From Schlesneria sp. (GTDB lineage: Bacteria; Planctomycetota; Planctomycetia; Planctomycetales; Planctomycetaceae): 64,000 nt of DNA. The position numbers and the translations under genes are program-made. Within the stretch, counting starts at the first letter, position 1, and every line of letters starts with the position of its first letter. The stretch spans positions 62,001 through 126,000 of the forward strand of contig JAQGHU010000033.1 of the NCBI GenBank assembly GCA_028291515.1. The letters run 5' to 3'. Below, in pieces: positions 22,888-33,004 of the stretch. The notes below the pieces were generated by a model. It was not told the DNA's origin. It did not search any database and saw only the letters and a list, made by a program, of their open reading frames with translations.

Positions 22888-25653
22888 ATGACTGCCGAGT
22901 CCCAACGTTTAGACGCCGCTCGTGAGGGTGTGGCTGCGTGGAAGAAATGGGGACCCTACCTCAGCGAGCGGCAGTGGGGCACGGTTCGCGAAGATTACAG
23001 TGATACGGGCAACGCCTGGGACTACTTCAGTCACGATCAGTCACGCTTGCGAGCGTATCGCTGGGGCGAAGACGGCTTGGCCGGAGTCTCAGACCAGAAA
23101 CAGTTGCTGTGCTTCGCGCTGGCACTGTGGAATGGAAACGATCCCATTCTGAAAGAACGTCTGTTTGGACTGACGAACAGCGAGGGGAATCATGGCGAGG
23201 ATGTGAAGGAGTACTACTTCTATCTCGATTCGACTCCCACGCATTCGTACATGAAGTACCTGTACAAGTATCCGCAGCAAGTTTATCCATACGAAGACCT
23301 GGTTCTGACCAATCGCGCCCGTGGGCGGCAGGACATGGAATATGAACTGCTTGACACGCAGATCTTCGACGAAGATCGCTATTTCGATGTCTTCGTCGAA
23401 TATGCTAAGTCTGATCCCGAGGATCTGCTAATCCAGATCACGATTACGAATCGTGGTCCAGAGACGGCGACGTTGCATGTGCTGCCGACGCTGTGGTTCC
23501 GCAACACCTGGTCTTGGGGTGACAACAGCGATCGTCCCAATTTGGAATGCGCAGCGCAATCGGACCAGATGGCGGTTGTCGCCGCCTCGCATACCAAGCT
23601 GGGGCAAAGGTACTTCTACTGTGAGGGAAGTCCGACGCTGCTGTTCACAGAGAATGATACGAACACCTCGCGCTTGTCCGGTGCCGAGAATGCCAGCCCC
23701 TATGTGAAGGACGGGATCAACAACTTCGTCGTCAATGGCCAGGTCGATGCCGTGAATCCGGGCAAGACGGGAACGAAGGTCGCTGCGGATTACGTGCTAT
23801 CTGTCCCATCCGGTGAGTCCCAGACGTTGCGCCTGCGGCTGTGTGAGGTTCAGCCGGGGGTGGTCACTGCAAAGGGGAAGGGGAGCCGTTTTGGTGCTTC
23901 GTTCGACGACACCATTCAGGCTCGACGACGCGAGGCGGACGAATTCTATTCTGCCGTGATTCCGCTGTCACTTGGTGAAGACCAGCGTCGTGTGATGCGG
24001 CAGGCACTTGCCGGGATGCTCTGGTCTAAGCAGTTCTATTTCTATGACTTGAACAAGTGGCTACTCGAACGCGGCTGCGATCCGTTTCTGAAGGATCGAA
24101 AACAGTCCACGCGAAATGGGGGTTGGCACCATATGTACAACGCCGACATCATCTCGATGCCAGACAAATGGGAATACCCCTGGTATGCCGCGTGGGATCT
24201 GGCGTTTCATGTCGTGGCGTTAACTCTGGTCGATCCCGATTTCGGCAAGCAGCAGTTGGACTTGATGCTGCGCGAGCACTACATGCATCCCAATGGGCAG
24301 ATTCCCGCCTACGAATGGAATTTTGGAGACGTGAACCCGCCGGTGCATGCCTGGGCAACGATCTTTACATATCGCTTGGAAAAGGCCCGGACAGGCAAGG
24401 GGGACAAACGCTGGCTGGAAGGCTGCTTCCAAAAACTGTTGCTGAACTTTACCTGGTGGGTGAATCGGAAAGACCGCGACGGCAAGAATGTCTTCGAAGG
24501 AGGGTTTCTGGGGCTCGACAACATTGGTGTGTTCGATCGCAGTGCGCCGCTACCAACAGGCGGGCACCTCGAGCAGGCCGACGGCACGGCCTGGATGGCT
24601 CTGTACTGTCAGAACATGCTGGAAATCGCCAGTGAATTGGCGGCCGAGGATTCTGCCTACGCCGAGATGTCGATCAAGTTCATGCAGCACTTCCTGTGGA
24701 TCGCGTCGTCGATGATCCATGCTGGTGGCGACACAGGCATGTGGGACGACGAAGACGGATTCTTCTATGACGTGCTCCAGTTGCCGGATGGCACATCGCA
24801 ACGCCTGAAAGTTCGCTCGATGGTGGGCCTGCTCCCGTTGTGTGCGGCCACCGTGTTCGAAGGAAGACTGGCTGAACGCTATCCCGAGATCATCGAAAGA
24901 TATCGCAACTTTTTGACCGCCCGCCCCGAATTGGTCACCTTCATCCACGACTCGCGAAAGCCTGGCTATGCTAATCGTCGCCTGGCATCGATCTTGAATG
25001 AAGACAAGCTGCGACGTGTATTGACCAAGATGCTGGATGAGAACGAGTTCCTCAGCCCATATGGAATTCGATCATTGTCGCGATACCATGCCGACCATCC
25101 GTATGTTGTGAATGTGGGCGGTCAGGAGTACCGCGTTGAGTATCTGCCGGCTGAATCTGACAGCGGCATGTTCGGTGGCAACAGTAACTGGCGCGGCCCG
25201 ATCTGGATGCCAGTCAATGCATTAATCGTGCGAGCTTTAATGCAATACTACAGCTATTACGGCGATGAGTTTCAGGTTGAATGCCCGACCGGCTCGGGCC
25301 AGATGATGACGCTCTATCAAATCGCTGAAGAGATCTCGCGACGGAACTCGCAGATGTTCCTGCGCGACGAAAACGGACGCCGTCCTGTCTTTGGTGGTGC
25401 CGAGAAACTGCAGTCCGACCCGCATTGGCGCGACAATCTGCTCTTCTACGAATATTTTCATGGCGACAACGGAGCGGGACTGGGTGCCAGTCATCAGACA
25501 GGTTGGACGGGGATCGTCGCACGGGCTCTGCATCTGTTCGCCACCGTGACGCCAGAGCAGGTCCTGGCTGGGGGCAAGGAATCGTATGCGGAAGCCATCG
25601 CGGCCAATGGCGCTGCGGTGAAGGCTGACGCGGCGACTCACGCGGTCGTCTAA
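22888..25653 (+). CDS. GH63/MGH1-like glucosidase
   Basis: 921 residues without a signal peptide. It is strongly reminiscent of bacterial 'glucosidase' proteins of glycoside hydrolase family 63, mannosylglycerate-hydrolase (MGH1)-like. The N-terminal part is beta-rich (ERQWGTVREDYS, AWDYFSHDQSRLRAYRWG). The C-terminal (alpha/alpha)6 barrel carries WYAAWDLAFHVVAL, GLDNIGVFDRS and NSNWRGPIWMPVNALIV. Expected activity is removal of glucose from a compatible solute or oligosaccharide; the exact substrate cannot be read. A GH13 enzyme follows after 57 bases on the same strand, suggesting a paired role in intracellular glucan or solute turnover. Confidence 0.9.
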   Translation: MTAESQRLDAAREGVAAWKKWGPYLSERQWGTVREDYSDTGNAWDYFSHDQSRLRAYRWGEDGLAGVSDQKQLLCFALALWNGNDPILKERLFGLTNSEGNHGEDVKEYYFYLDSTPTHSYMKYLYKYPQQVYPYEDLVLTNRARGRQDMEYELLDTQIFDEDRYFDVFVEYAKSDPEDLLIQITITNRGPETATLHVLPTLWFRNTWSWGDNSDRPNLECAAQSDQMAVVAASHTKLGQRYFYCEGSPTLLFTENDTNTSRLSGAENASPYVKDGINNFVVNGQVDAVNPGKTGTKVAADYVLSVPSGESQTLRLRLCEVQPGVVTAKGKGSRFGASFDDTIQARRREADEFYSAVIPLSLGEDQRRVMRQALAGMLWSKQFYFYDLNKWLLERGCDPFLKDRKQSTRNGGWHHMYNADIISMPDKWEYPWYAAWDLAFHVVALTLVDPDFGKQQLDLMLREHYMHPNGQIPAYEWNFGDVNPPVHAWATIFTYRLEKARTGKGDKRWLEGCFQKLLLNFTWWVNRKDRDGKNVFEGGFLGLDNIGVFDRSAPLPTGGHLEQADGTAWMALYCQNMLEIASELAAEDSAYAEMSIKFMQHFLWIASSMIHAGGDTGMWDDEDGFFYDVLQLPDGTSQRLKVRSMVGLLPLCAATVFEGRLAERYPEIIERYRNFLTARPELVTFIHDSRKPGYANRRLASILNEDKLRRVLTKMLDENEFLSPYGIRSLSRYHADHPYVVNVGGQEYRVEYLPAESDSGMFGGNSNWRGPIWMPVNALIVRALMQYYSYYGDEFQVECPTGSGQMMTLYQIAEEISRRNSQMFLRDENGRRPVFGGAEKLQSDPHWRDNLLFYEYFHGDNGAGLGASHQTGWTGIVARALHLFATVTPEQVLAGGKESYAEAIAANGAAVKADAATHAVV

Positions 25654-25710
25654 GCTCGACATCAGGGTTCGCTCTTTTATTCTGATCAGGCTCAGGCAGA
25701 TCGCGCGACT

Positions 25711-27192
25711 ATGTCTCCAACTCCACGCTACCCATCGCTCTATCAGATCAACACGCGAGTCTGGATGACCGAGCTGTCGCAGCAACTCGGTCGACGAGCC
25801 ACGCTGGATGACATTCCAACCGCAGCCTTGGAAGCCCTCGCAGACAAGGGATTCGATTGGATCTGGTTGCTCAGCGTGTGGCAAACGGGCGTGGCGGCAC
25901 AAGAGGTCTCTCGGACAAATCCGCAGTGGCGTCATGATTTTGAGGAAACGCTACCGGACCTGACCGACAACGATATCGCCGGCTCTGGCTTTGCAATTAC
26001 GGCGTATACGGTGCATCAGGATCTAGGGGGCGACATCGCGCTGGCTCGCTTGAGAGGCCGCTTGCGACGATTGGGCATGAATTTGATGCTCGACTTTGTC
26101 TGCAACCATATGGCAATTGACCATTCCTGGGTGCATCAACATCCCGACTATCTTATTCATGGCAGCGAAGAGGAACTGGCACGAGAGCCGCAGAACTATT
26201 TCCGCGCTCTTTCAGACGATGGTGCTCAGATCTTTGCGTACGGCCGTGATCCCTACTTCGCAGGCTGGGCAGACACTGTGCAGCTTGACTATGGAAACCC
26301 CGAACTGCAGCAAGCGATGATTGGCGAACTGTCGCGAATTGCCAACCAATGTGACGGTCTCCGGTGCGACATGGCGATGCTGGCTCTTCCCGAAGTATTT
26401 ATGCGGACTTGGGGCCTCGAAGCACAGCCATTCTGGCCCGCGGCCATCCAGCGTGTGCGAAGTGATCATCCCAGCTTCGTATTCATGGCCGAGGTTTATT
26501 GGGATCTCGAGTGGACGTTACAGCAGCAGGGCTTCAACTACTGCTACGACAAGCGGCTGTACGATCGATTGCATGCCGGTGATGCGCAGTCCGTGAAAGG
26601 GCACTTGCACGCAGCCTTGGAATATCAAGATCATCTGGCGCGATTCCTCGAAAATCACGACGAACCACGCGCCGCCGCCGTCTTTCCATTCAACCAGCAT
26701 CAAGCCGCCGCGATCATCACTTTCCTATCCCCAGGACTTCGTTTCCTGCATGAAGGACAATTCGAAGGACGGCTGAAGCGAATCTCACCGCATCTCGTCC
26801 GTGCCCCTCAAGAGACCTTCAACGTCGACCTCGCCCACTTCTACGAGAGCCTGTTGGCGGTGCTGAGATTGCCGACAGTTCGCGACGGCAGATGGTGGCT
26901 TCTGGAGTGCCTCCCAGCGTGGGGCGGAAACGGGACGCACGACTGCTTTATTGCCTTCGCCTGGGAGCGATCTGCATCAGAACGTCTAATCGTCGTCGTG
27001 AACTATTCAGACCACCAAAGTCAGACGCGCGTTCCATTGCCATTCGCCAATCTAATGGGAAACGTGCACTTGCAGGAACTCATCGCCACACAATCTTATG
27101 ACCGAGACAGCGGAGACCTCGCCACGAACGGTCTGTATGTCGACCTTCCCGCGTGGGGAAATCATGTCTTCGCGGTCAGTACCACGCGGTGA
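25711..27192 (+). CDS. GH13 alpha-amylase-family hydrolase
   Basis: 493 residues, cytoplasmic. The four conserved GH13 regions are present: region I DFVCNH (near 127), region II GLRCDMAML with the nucleophile Asp220, region III AEVYWD with the acid/base Glu261, and region IV ENHDEPR with Asp317. All three catalytic residues are therefore intact. The short C-terminal beta domain (IVVVNYSDHQSQ) completes the fold. Substrate specificity within GH13 is not readable. Its tight pairing with the GH63-like gene suggests work on the same alpha-glucan or solute. Confidence 0.93.
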   Translation: MSPTPRYPSLYQINTRVWMTELSQQLGRRATLDDIPTAALEALADKGFDWIWLLSVWQTGVAAQEVSRTNPQWRHDFEETLPDLTDNDIAGSGFAITAYTVHQDLGGDIALARLRGRLRRLGMNLMLDFVCNHMAIDHSWVHQHPDYLIHGSEEELAREPQNYFRALSDDGAQIFAYGRDPYFAGWADTVQLDYGNPELQQAMIGELSRIANQCDGLRCDMAMLALPEVFMRTWGLEAQPFWPAAIQRVRSDHPSFVFMAEVYWDLEWTLQQQGFNYCYDKRLYDRLHAGDAQSVKGHLHAALEYQDHLARFLENHDEPRAAAVFPFNQHQAAAIITFLSPGLRFLHEGQFEGRLKRISPHLVRAPQETFNVDLAHFYESLLAVLRLPTVRDGRWWLLECLPAWGGNGTHDCFIAFAWERSASERLIVVVNYSDHQSQTRVPLPFANLMGNVHLQELIATQSYDRDSGDLATNGLYVDLPAWGNHVFAVSTTR

Positions 27193-27267
27193 CTTCCGCG
27201 GATTCTCTATCGTGGACTACCGTCGCGCGAAATAGACGAACATTAGACACCTCGGCCCTGGCTCTTC

Positions 27268-28164
27268 TCATGTCTTTTTCTTAGTCGCCTTGCGTAGACT
27301 TTTTGGGGCGTCACCAATCAAGCCTTTCAAAGTCCGCAGATTGATCGCATCCAGCTCCTCTCCGTCGCGTTCTCCCTTTTCCGTCTCCAGATACATCGGA
27401 ATTTCCGCGAAGCGCGGGTCGTTCACGATGTGCCGAAATGGTTCCATTCCCAGGAACCCTTCGCCGATATGTTCGTGCCGGTCGACGCGGCTACCCAGCG
27501 GCTTCTTGCTGTCGTTCAAGTGCCAGGCGCGGATGCGATCGACACCGATCTGCCGATCAAACTCGGCCATCGTCGCTGCGTATTCGTCCGGCGTCTGCAG
27601 CGGATAGCCCGCCGCGAAGATGTGGCACGAATCGACACAGACGCCGACTCGTTCCGGATTGCGAATGGTGCTCAGCAGCGTCCCAATGTGCTCAAACCGA
27701 TGTCCCAGGTTCGACCCTTGACCGGCCGTCGTTTCAAGCCACAACTGACACTTAAATCCCTTAGTCTGTTTGTGAACCAAATCAATCGCCTTCGCGATTC
27801 GCGCCAACCCTTCTTCTTCAGAAGAAGTCACAAAGCTGCCGGGATGCATCACGACCCCATCCAGACCCATCACCTCGGCGCGTTGCAGTTCGACAACCAG
27901 CGCCTCCAGAGACTTCTGCCACAGCGTATCATCGGGACTCGCCAGGTTGATCAGATAGCTATTATGCGCACAGGGCCGCCGCAACCCGGCCCGCTCGACC
28001 GCCTCGCGAAATAGCTTCACGTCCTCATCCGACAGAGGCTTCCCCTGCCATTGATTGTTGTTCTTGGTGAAGATCTGAACAGTGTCCATGCCCAGTGAAG
28101 CAGCCTTGTCGGCCGCTTTGTAGTAGCCGCCGGCAATTGAAAGGTGAGAACCGAAAAGTGGCAA
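27268..28164 (-). CDS. nfo: Endonuclease IV (AP endonuclease)
   Basis: 298 residues from a TTG start (MPLFGSHLSIAGG). The frame is open to an ATG at 28497, but the extra 111 residues are arginine-rich and unlike the family, so TTG is chosen by homology. All nine metal ligands known from E. coli Nfo are found with near-identical spacing: His67, His107, Glu144, Asp178, His181, His215, Asp228, His230 and Glu260. The enzyme cleaves the backbone at abasic sites during base-excision repair using three zinc ions. It converges with the GH13 gene. A perfect 9-bp hairpin (28237-28259) lies 73 bases upstream of the start. Confidence 0.95.
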   Translation of the reverse strand: MPLFGSHLSIAGGYYKAADKAASLGMDTVQIFTKNNNQWQGKPLSDEDVKLFREAVERAGLRRPCAHNSYLINLASPDDTLWQKSLEALVVELQRAEVMGLDGVVMHPGSFVTSSEEEGLARIAKAIDLVHKQTKGFKCQLWLETTAGQGSNLGHRFEHIGTLLSTIRNPERVGVCVDSCHIFAAGYPLQTPDEYAATMAEFDRQIGVDRIRAWHLNDSKKPLGSRVDRHEHIGEGFLGMEPFRHIVNDPRFAEIPMYLETEKGERDGEELDAINLRTLKGLIGDAPKSLRKATKKKT

Positions 28165-28729
28165 GACGGATTCCGATGATACTGGAGTAGGGGCAAACGA
28201 ACGCGAGATTCTAGCATTCGGATGTTGGATCTGCCCGCATCGATCGATGTGATCGATGCACGCGAGTGACGTTATGTCTCGCAGTGGTAAATCAATCAAA
28301 TCTGATCCCCTGATTGAAGCTTGTGTGGTTTGAGCACCGACCGGCAGCGGGTGCCGCCCCGTTCGCGTGCCCCGCGAAGAATCTTGCCATCGATCGCAAT
28401 CCCCTAACCCCCCGTAAGAAGCCTGCGAATAGGTCGAGTCCAAGAATGCGGGGCGGTGAGGGTTTCGGCCCCGGTCTACGGAACCGAAGGTTAGCATCCG
28501 GTTCGCTGCGATTCGTTTATGTGGATGTTCTCAGCCAATTCGGAAGTCGGTCAGGGGTTCTTGCGTAAGCCTGAATAGGAAGTTGCAGTGGCGATGGGAA
28601 ATATCAGCACTCAAATTGATATTGCCCGAATTTAGGCGGACAGCTTCAATGATCCGCCCGATGGGCACAAAGCCGACCTTCCGACGCTCAAATCGGCTAC
28701 AGCGATTCCACTTATCAGGTGTATGTGAC
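28165..28729. other. Intergenic region between nfo and an exported-protein gene
   Basis: About 565 bases between divergent genes, C-rich in the middle. Frames here overlap the non-homologous upstream extension of nfo and the spurious N-terminal extension of the exported protein. Apart from the hairpin at 28237-28259 nothing was recognised. Confidence 0.5.
28237..28259. repeat. Perfect 9-bp inverted repeat upstream of nfo
   Basis: GCATCGATC (28237-28245) and GATCGATGC (28251-28259) are perfect reverse complements around a 5-base centre. The position, 73 bases before the nfo TTG, would suit an operator or a leader hairpin. No regulator is suggested by the neighbourhood. Confidence 0.5.
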
Positions 28730-29251
28730 ATGAGCTTTCGATTTTCGCCTTTGGCGACGGGTTCGTCGTTCGTCGTAGCTGTTGTCCTGACATCTAGCTT
28801 CTGTTGGGCTCATTTTTATGAGCTTGGTCCTTCGAAGGACGAGTGGGGATTGAAGTACGATGGGGAGGTGACCGCTGCAAGTGGGGACAAGTTGAACGTC
28901 TCCTTCACCCTTACTGATCAAGGGAGACTCAAGCCCATCTATTCGATCAGCGTGGTGGCTTTCAGCGATATGAGAAGTGATGGCGGCCGCACATATCTTC
29001 TGAATACCACATTCGATTTGAAACCGACCCAGGACGGCAAACTCACGGGGCAACTGCAGATAGGCAAGGAATTTGCCGGCCGTGCCATGATTCGGATCCT
29101 CACCCAAACGTTCGACGGCAAGCCGCAACCGGCCGGAGCGAGGTACTATCAAATTCCGCTGAAGAAGTTCATGAAGAAGGCCCCGGCGGCAGCTTCATCC
29201 CAACCGCCAGCATCCATCGCGTCTCCGCCGGCATCGACAGCCACGAAGTAA
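28730..29251 (+). CDS. Exported hypothetical protein, 173 aa
   Basis: Not recognised. Starting at ATG 28730 gives a signal peptide MSFRFSPLATGSSFVVAVV... cleaved after FCWA; the frame is open back to 28583 but the extra residues would hide this signal. The mature part (HFYELGPSKDEWG, then beta-rich strands such as LNVSFTLTDQGRLKP and KLTGQLQIGKE) looks like an immunoglobulin-type sandwich, ending in an Ala/Ser/Pro-rich tail. Probably periplasmic or outer-surface; function unknown. Confidence 0.7.
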   Translation: MSFRFSPLATGSSFVVAVVLTSSFCWAHFYELGPSKDEWGLKYDGEVTAASGDKLNVSFTLTDQGRLKPIYSISVVAFSDMRSDGGRTYLLNTTFDLKPTQDGKLTGQLQIGKEFAGRAMIRILTQTFDGKPQPAGARYYQIPLKKFMKKAPAAASSQPPASIASPPASTATK

Positions 29252-29385
29252 AGAGCGGCGTATGCGCTGAGCAGGTGCAGTCGCCTCGCGGCGGTGAGAG
29301 GCCTGACACAGAAGCTCAACCAGCAATCATCAACTCTGAACCGAGAATCATGGAAGGACCCAGCAGCTCACAGACTTGATGTTCG

Positions 29386-30594
29386 TCAGTTGGGGTCCAG
29401 GCCGACATCCGGTAAACGCATTAGTCTTTCATGGAGCAGTGCCAGAATGCCAAACAGAACCACGGTTCCGAGCGGTACCATTTCCAATCCTCCGCGTCCC
29501 GCCATGACACCGAGGGTTCCGGGGACGACAGCGGCACCGATCATCGCGGCCGCGACCTGAAATCCGATGACGTGAGCCGACAATTGCGTCCCAAGCCGTC
29601 GCGGAGTCCGGGACATCAGGCAAGGGAATACGGGAGCCAACCCCAGTCCAGCGAGCGCAAGACCAAGGAGCTGAGCGCCAACGGGAAGTCGGGTCGCGAA
29701 GAGTAATGCGCCACTCCCTGCACCCAGCAAGCAATACCGAATGAGTCGATCGATCCCCACTCGATCGGCGATCAACCCAGATAGAATTCGCCCGGCACCG
29801 ATACATCCCCAGTAAAACCCGACCGCAATCCCTGCCGTGCGCGGACTGACATGTCGTGACTCGGTCAGGACCGTAAACGTCCACTGACTGAATGTCACCT
29901 CCAGGCCGGTGTACAAGAAGAAAATCGCCATCTGGAGCCAGACAGCGGAGGATCGTAAAGCAGTTCCTGCACCAAGCGGCAATCGAATCTCCGGGGCAGT
30001 GAACGACGTTTCTTCCCAACACCGATGAGTGAGCAGGAAGATGATTGACATCGCCAGCATTGTCCCGCCGACGGCAGAGTAACCTGCGCTGTAATGGCGA
30101 CCACTGGCCAGGACGCTCGACATCAGGACCGGTCCGATTAGTGCCCCGATGCAATAACAGGCGTGCAACCAGATCAATGATCGAGTCGACAGATGATGAG
30201 CAGCATACCCATTCAGTCCGGAATCGATTGCTCCAGACCCGAGCCCGTGAACACACGCGCAGAATACGAACAGGGCCCACATCGGCGAGAATGCGAACCC
30301 AAACATGGCGACCGCCACGAGGCTGGTACTGGCCGTCAAAACCAGTCCAATCCCGAGGGAATGCATCAATCGACCGGCAAAAAAACTGCTCAACAAGTAC
30401 CCGAGACCTGAAGCGACCAAGACCAGAGCAACGGCCCCCTGACGAAGGTGGAAGGTGTCCCGAACTGATGGCCAAGCCACTCCAATGACGGCATCGGGCA
30501 GACCGAGGCTGATGAAACCCATGAATGCGAGAGAGAGCAATAAGAACTTCGGGCGAGCCGACACCGGGCGGTGCATTGGAGCGAGTGCTTTCAT
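29386..30594 (-). CDS. Major facilitator superfamily transporter
   Basis: 402 residues with about twelve hydrophobic segments and the MFS layout: the first helix carries GFISLGLPDAVIGVAWPSVR, and GLGYLLSSFFAGRLMHSLG fits the loop 2-3 motif region. The second half repeats this with FYWGCIGAGRILSGLIADRVG. The pattern resembles FucP/YfkF-like sugar carriers, but the substrate is unknown. An overlapping frame on the same strand (29429-30475) is a shadow. It is divergent from the DUF2334 gene at 30742. Confidence 0.88.
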   Translation of the reverse strand: MKALAPMHRPVSARPKFLLLSLAFMGFISLGLPDAVIGVAWPSVRDTFHLRQGAVALVLVASGLGYLLSSFFAGRLMHSLGIGLVLTASTSLVAVAMFGFAFSPMWALFVFCACVHGLGSGAIDSGLNGYAAHHLSTRSLIWLHACYCIGALIGPVLMSSVLASGRHYSAGYSAVGGTMLAMSIIFLLTHRCWEETSFTAPEIRLPLGAGTALRSSAVWLQMAIFFLYTGLEVTFSQWTFTVLTESRHVSPRTAGIAVGFYWGCIGAGRILSGLIADRVGIDRLIRYCLLGAGSGALLFATRLPVGAQLLGLALAGLGLAPVFPCLMSRTPRRLGTQLSAHVIGFQVAAAMIGAAVVPGTLGVMAGRGGLEMVPLGTVVLFGILALLHERLMRLPDVGLDPN

Positions 30595-30741
30595 GTCAGC
30601 ATTGACGAAGTACGTCCGGCGAGAATCGATCTTGAGGCGTTGAATGTGTTTAGATAAAGTTCCGCGCGCTTTGGTATCGAGAACCTACTTCACATCAGAG
30701 GCGAAGTTTCTGCATTTCGATGCAGTCACTGACGACAAGCT

Positions 30742-31506
30742 ATGACAGAGCATACCCCGCCGCTGGATATCTCGCGGTCATTCTGCGTCATGCTGCATGA
30801 TGTGGCTCCAATCTATGCTTCGCATGTTGCCACGTTTACGCAGTCGATGGCACCGTTGGTGGGAAATATGATGTCGGCTGCGGTCGTCCCCTGTTGGGGT
30901 GGGGTGCCTTTAGGGGACAACGATCGAGCATTCCTGGACCGAGTCCGTGACGAATACGCGAACATTCTGCTGCACGGTTACGAACACTTTCGGCCCGGCC
31001 GCCGTGGGTTGAAGTCGAAGATCGCCGATGGCAAGGACGAAATGAACGGTTTGGACCCCGCGGAGACAGACCGTCGACTGGCAGCGGGACAAGAAATCCT
31101 CGAACGCGTGATGGGCCAGCCAGCCTGCGGTTTCATTGCCCCGACTTACCAAATCGGGTTCGCAACTCCGGAACGCCTCGCGAAATTCGGCATCCACTAC
31201 ACGGTGGGATATGGCAAGGTTGCTACTTCAAGCGGGCAACGACTTCCACTAGCAACCTGGGTCTGGGACGTTTCGCCAATTCGTCTGCTGTGCCGCGTCG
31301 GGTACAGGTTGGGGCAAATTCAATATCGCTTTCGAAAGCACGCACTGCCGTGTGTCGTACTGCATCCCCTCGATCTGGAACGTGGGTTTCTGCCACAGAT
31401 TGAATTGACTGTTCAGCGACTACTTCGCGCTGGGCGGCAACCGGTGTTGCTCGAGTCCCTGGGGTATGGAGCCAAGCCAGCTAAGCCTGTACCTGTTCCG
31501 GCCTGA
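30742..31506 (+). CDS. DUF2334 polysaccharide-deacetylase-like protein
   Basis: 254 residues, no signal peptide. Matches the DUF2334 branch of carbohydrate esterase 4-like NodB folds: CVMLHDVAPIY carries the catalytic-type Asp, and ILLHGYEHF carries the metal-type histidines, followed by GFIAPTYQIG and GIHYTVGYGKV. Expected to remove acyl groups from a glycan, but activity is unproven for this branch. Its end overlaps the end of a convergent GT2 gene by 26 bases, which suggests a joint envelope-glycan role. Confidence 0.85.
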   Translation: MTEHTPPLDISRSFCVMLHDVAPIYASHVATFTQSMAPLVGNMMSAAVVPCWGGVPLGDNDRAFLDRVRDEYANILLHGYEHFRPGRRGLKSKIADGKDEMNGLDPAETDRRLAAGQEILERVMGQPACGFIAPTYQIGFATPERLAKFGIHYTVGYGKVATSSGQRLPLATWVWDVSPIRLLCRVGYRLGQIQYRFRKHALPCVVLHPLDLERGFLPQIELTVQRLLRAGRQPVLLESLGYGAKPAKPVPVPA

Positions 31507-32698
31507 TCATTTGTCCGGAAACAAATGTCGTCCCGCGCCAGTGAGTGCGGACCAATCCAAAATGCGACAACAACGCACGGATTGAGGCGGCCATGACGAA
31601 CAGCCGACCCAGTGGAGCCAACAGGACGGTTGCGATCGGGGCTCCCACCAGTCGAAAGAGGATCACGTCCATCATGCACCTAAGACTGAACGCGATTGCG
31701 AATCCCAGTCCGGCACCGTGAGTCAGCCAGTCGATGCTTCCGGTCTGAATCGCGTTGGCCACGCCGTACAGCATCGCACTGAGTGGTAGCACGAACAAGA
31801 CTAGCATTCTGCTCACGGTGATCATCAGTTGGCTGGGTGTCAGAACTCCATTGAAGATGCGACTCCAGCCGTTCCAAGATTCGCGCCAGGTGCAATACGA
31901 ATCCGTCTGGTAGAACCCATCACCCTGCGCCACCTGCAGACGCAAACCAGACCGTTTGGATAATCGCGCCAGTTCTAAGTCTTCACTGATTTTGGATCGA
32001 ACAGAACTCCATCCACCGATGGACTCGAATGGCGCCCTGCGGACCATGATGAACGCGCCGTTGGCGAAAGCATCAGGCCAGCGAGGGTCACTCACACGTT
32101 CTGGCCGTAACCATGCCAGGATGGCCTCCGAACAACAGGGGACGATCACGCATTCCCGCAGTGTATTCATCGTGTACGTAGCTGCGATCGAGAAGAAATC
32201 AACATCGCCTCGAAGCATCTCCACCACTGCGGTACACAAGGCTGTCGGAGCTAGAAACTTGCAATCGGCGTCCGTGAAGCAGATCACACTTCCCGTGGCA
32301 ATTCTCAGTCCTCGCTCCAGGGCGTATGGTTTGCCGAACCATCCTGCCGGCAACGTCGACACGTGTTCGACTCGCATGCGATCGGGGAATTCCAAAGCCA
32401 GTCGGTTGAGAATTTCTCCCGTGTCATCTGTACTTCGGTCGTTGACCGCGACGACTTCGAGATCGGGATAGTCCTGACGAAACAGCGATCGGATGCAGGT
32501 TTCGATGCAATCCGACTCGTTCCGGCCCGCGACGATCACACTGAGTTTCGGGAGTCCTGACAGTTGCGAGGTATCGGTCATTGGCTGCAGTGACGATTGC
32601 TTCCGGCAGGCAGCAATATAAATCACGGTGATCGTCATCCAGAGGCAGGCAACCGCCCACGCGAGCACAGTCAGCCCGTTCGTGTAGAGAAAGTCCAT
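31481..32698 (-). CDS. Membrane glycosyltransferase family 2
   Basis: 405 residues: one N-terminal membrane helix (8-30), a GT-A domain (about 48-270) and three or four C-terminal helices. Nucleotide-sugar motifs are VIVAGRNESDCIETCIRSL, VAVNDRSTDDTGEIL, the DxD-type CFTDADCKF, and the acceptor-side SEDLELARL. The architecture resembles HpnB-type and cellulose-synthase-like GT2 enzymes that build lipid-linked or exported glycans. Acceptor unknown. Its 3' end overlaps that of the DUF2334 gene tail-to-tail by 26 bases. Confidence 0.9.
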   Translation of the reverse strand: MDFLYTNGLTVLAWAVACLWMTITVIYIAACRKQSSLQPMTDTSQLSGLPKLSVIVAGRNESDCIETCIRSLFRQDYPDLEVVAVNDRSTDDTGEILNRLALEFPDRMRVEHVSTLPAGWFGKPYALERGLRIATGSVICFTDADCKFLAPTALCTAVVEMLRGDVDFFSIAATYTMNTLRECVIVPCCSEAILAWLRPERVSDPRWPDAFANGAFIMVRRAPFESIGGWSSVRSKISEDLELARLSKRSGLRLQVAQGDGFYQTDSYCTWRESWNGWSRIFNGVLTPSQLMITVSRMLVLFVLPLSAMLYGVANAIQTGSIDWLTHGAGLGFAIAFSLRCMMDVILFRLVGAPIATVLLAPLGRLFVMAASIRALLSHFGLVRTHWRGTTFVSGQMIRPEQVQA

Positions 32699-33004
32699 GG
32701 CCCACCCTTTTCAGTCAAACAGCGACACCGAACTCAATTTAGAAAACGATTTCGCTGCGACTGGTCCCGGACGGGTACCGTGAATGACTTAACAGAGCCG
32801 CTCACGGGAATGGTGGGACACGAGCGCCATCAGGATTGCGCTTCGCATCGATGCCTGTCTTTCGCCAATCTCTTCTCGTTCGTGCTACGATCGATCGAGA
32901 TTGCAGCAAAATCAGACGTGGCGGCTGAAACTTAGCTCACGCGGGGCAAAAGGCAAATCCGTGTCACATCACAACGAAATGTCGCCGCGACGATGGCCAT
33001 TTCA
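32699..33004. other. Gap between the GT2 gene and the end of the eCIS operon
   Basis: About 300 bases. It contains the GT2 promoter side and the downstream end of the long leftward operon. No clear intrinsic terminator and no convincing small gene were found. Confidence 0.45.

Noticed and set aside
28167-28497. 111-residue N-terminal extension of nfo from ATG 28497
   Set aside because: The extension is Arg-rich and not conserved in character, whereas the nine metal ligands fit a start at TTG 28164.
29429-30475. 348-aa frame on the - strand overlapping the MFS gene
   Set aside because: Same strand but shifted frame; the MFS frame has clear membrane helices and motifs, this one does not.
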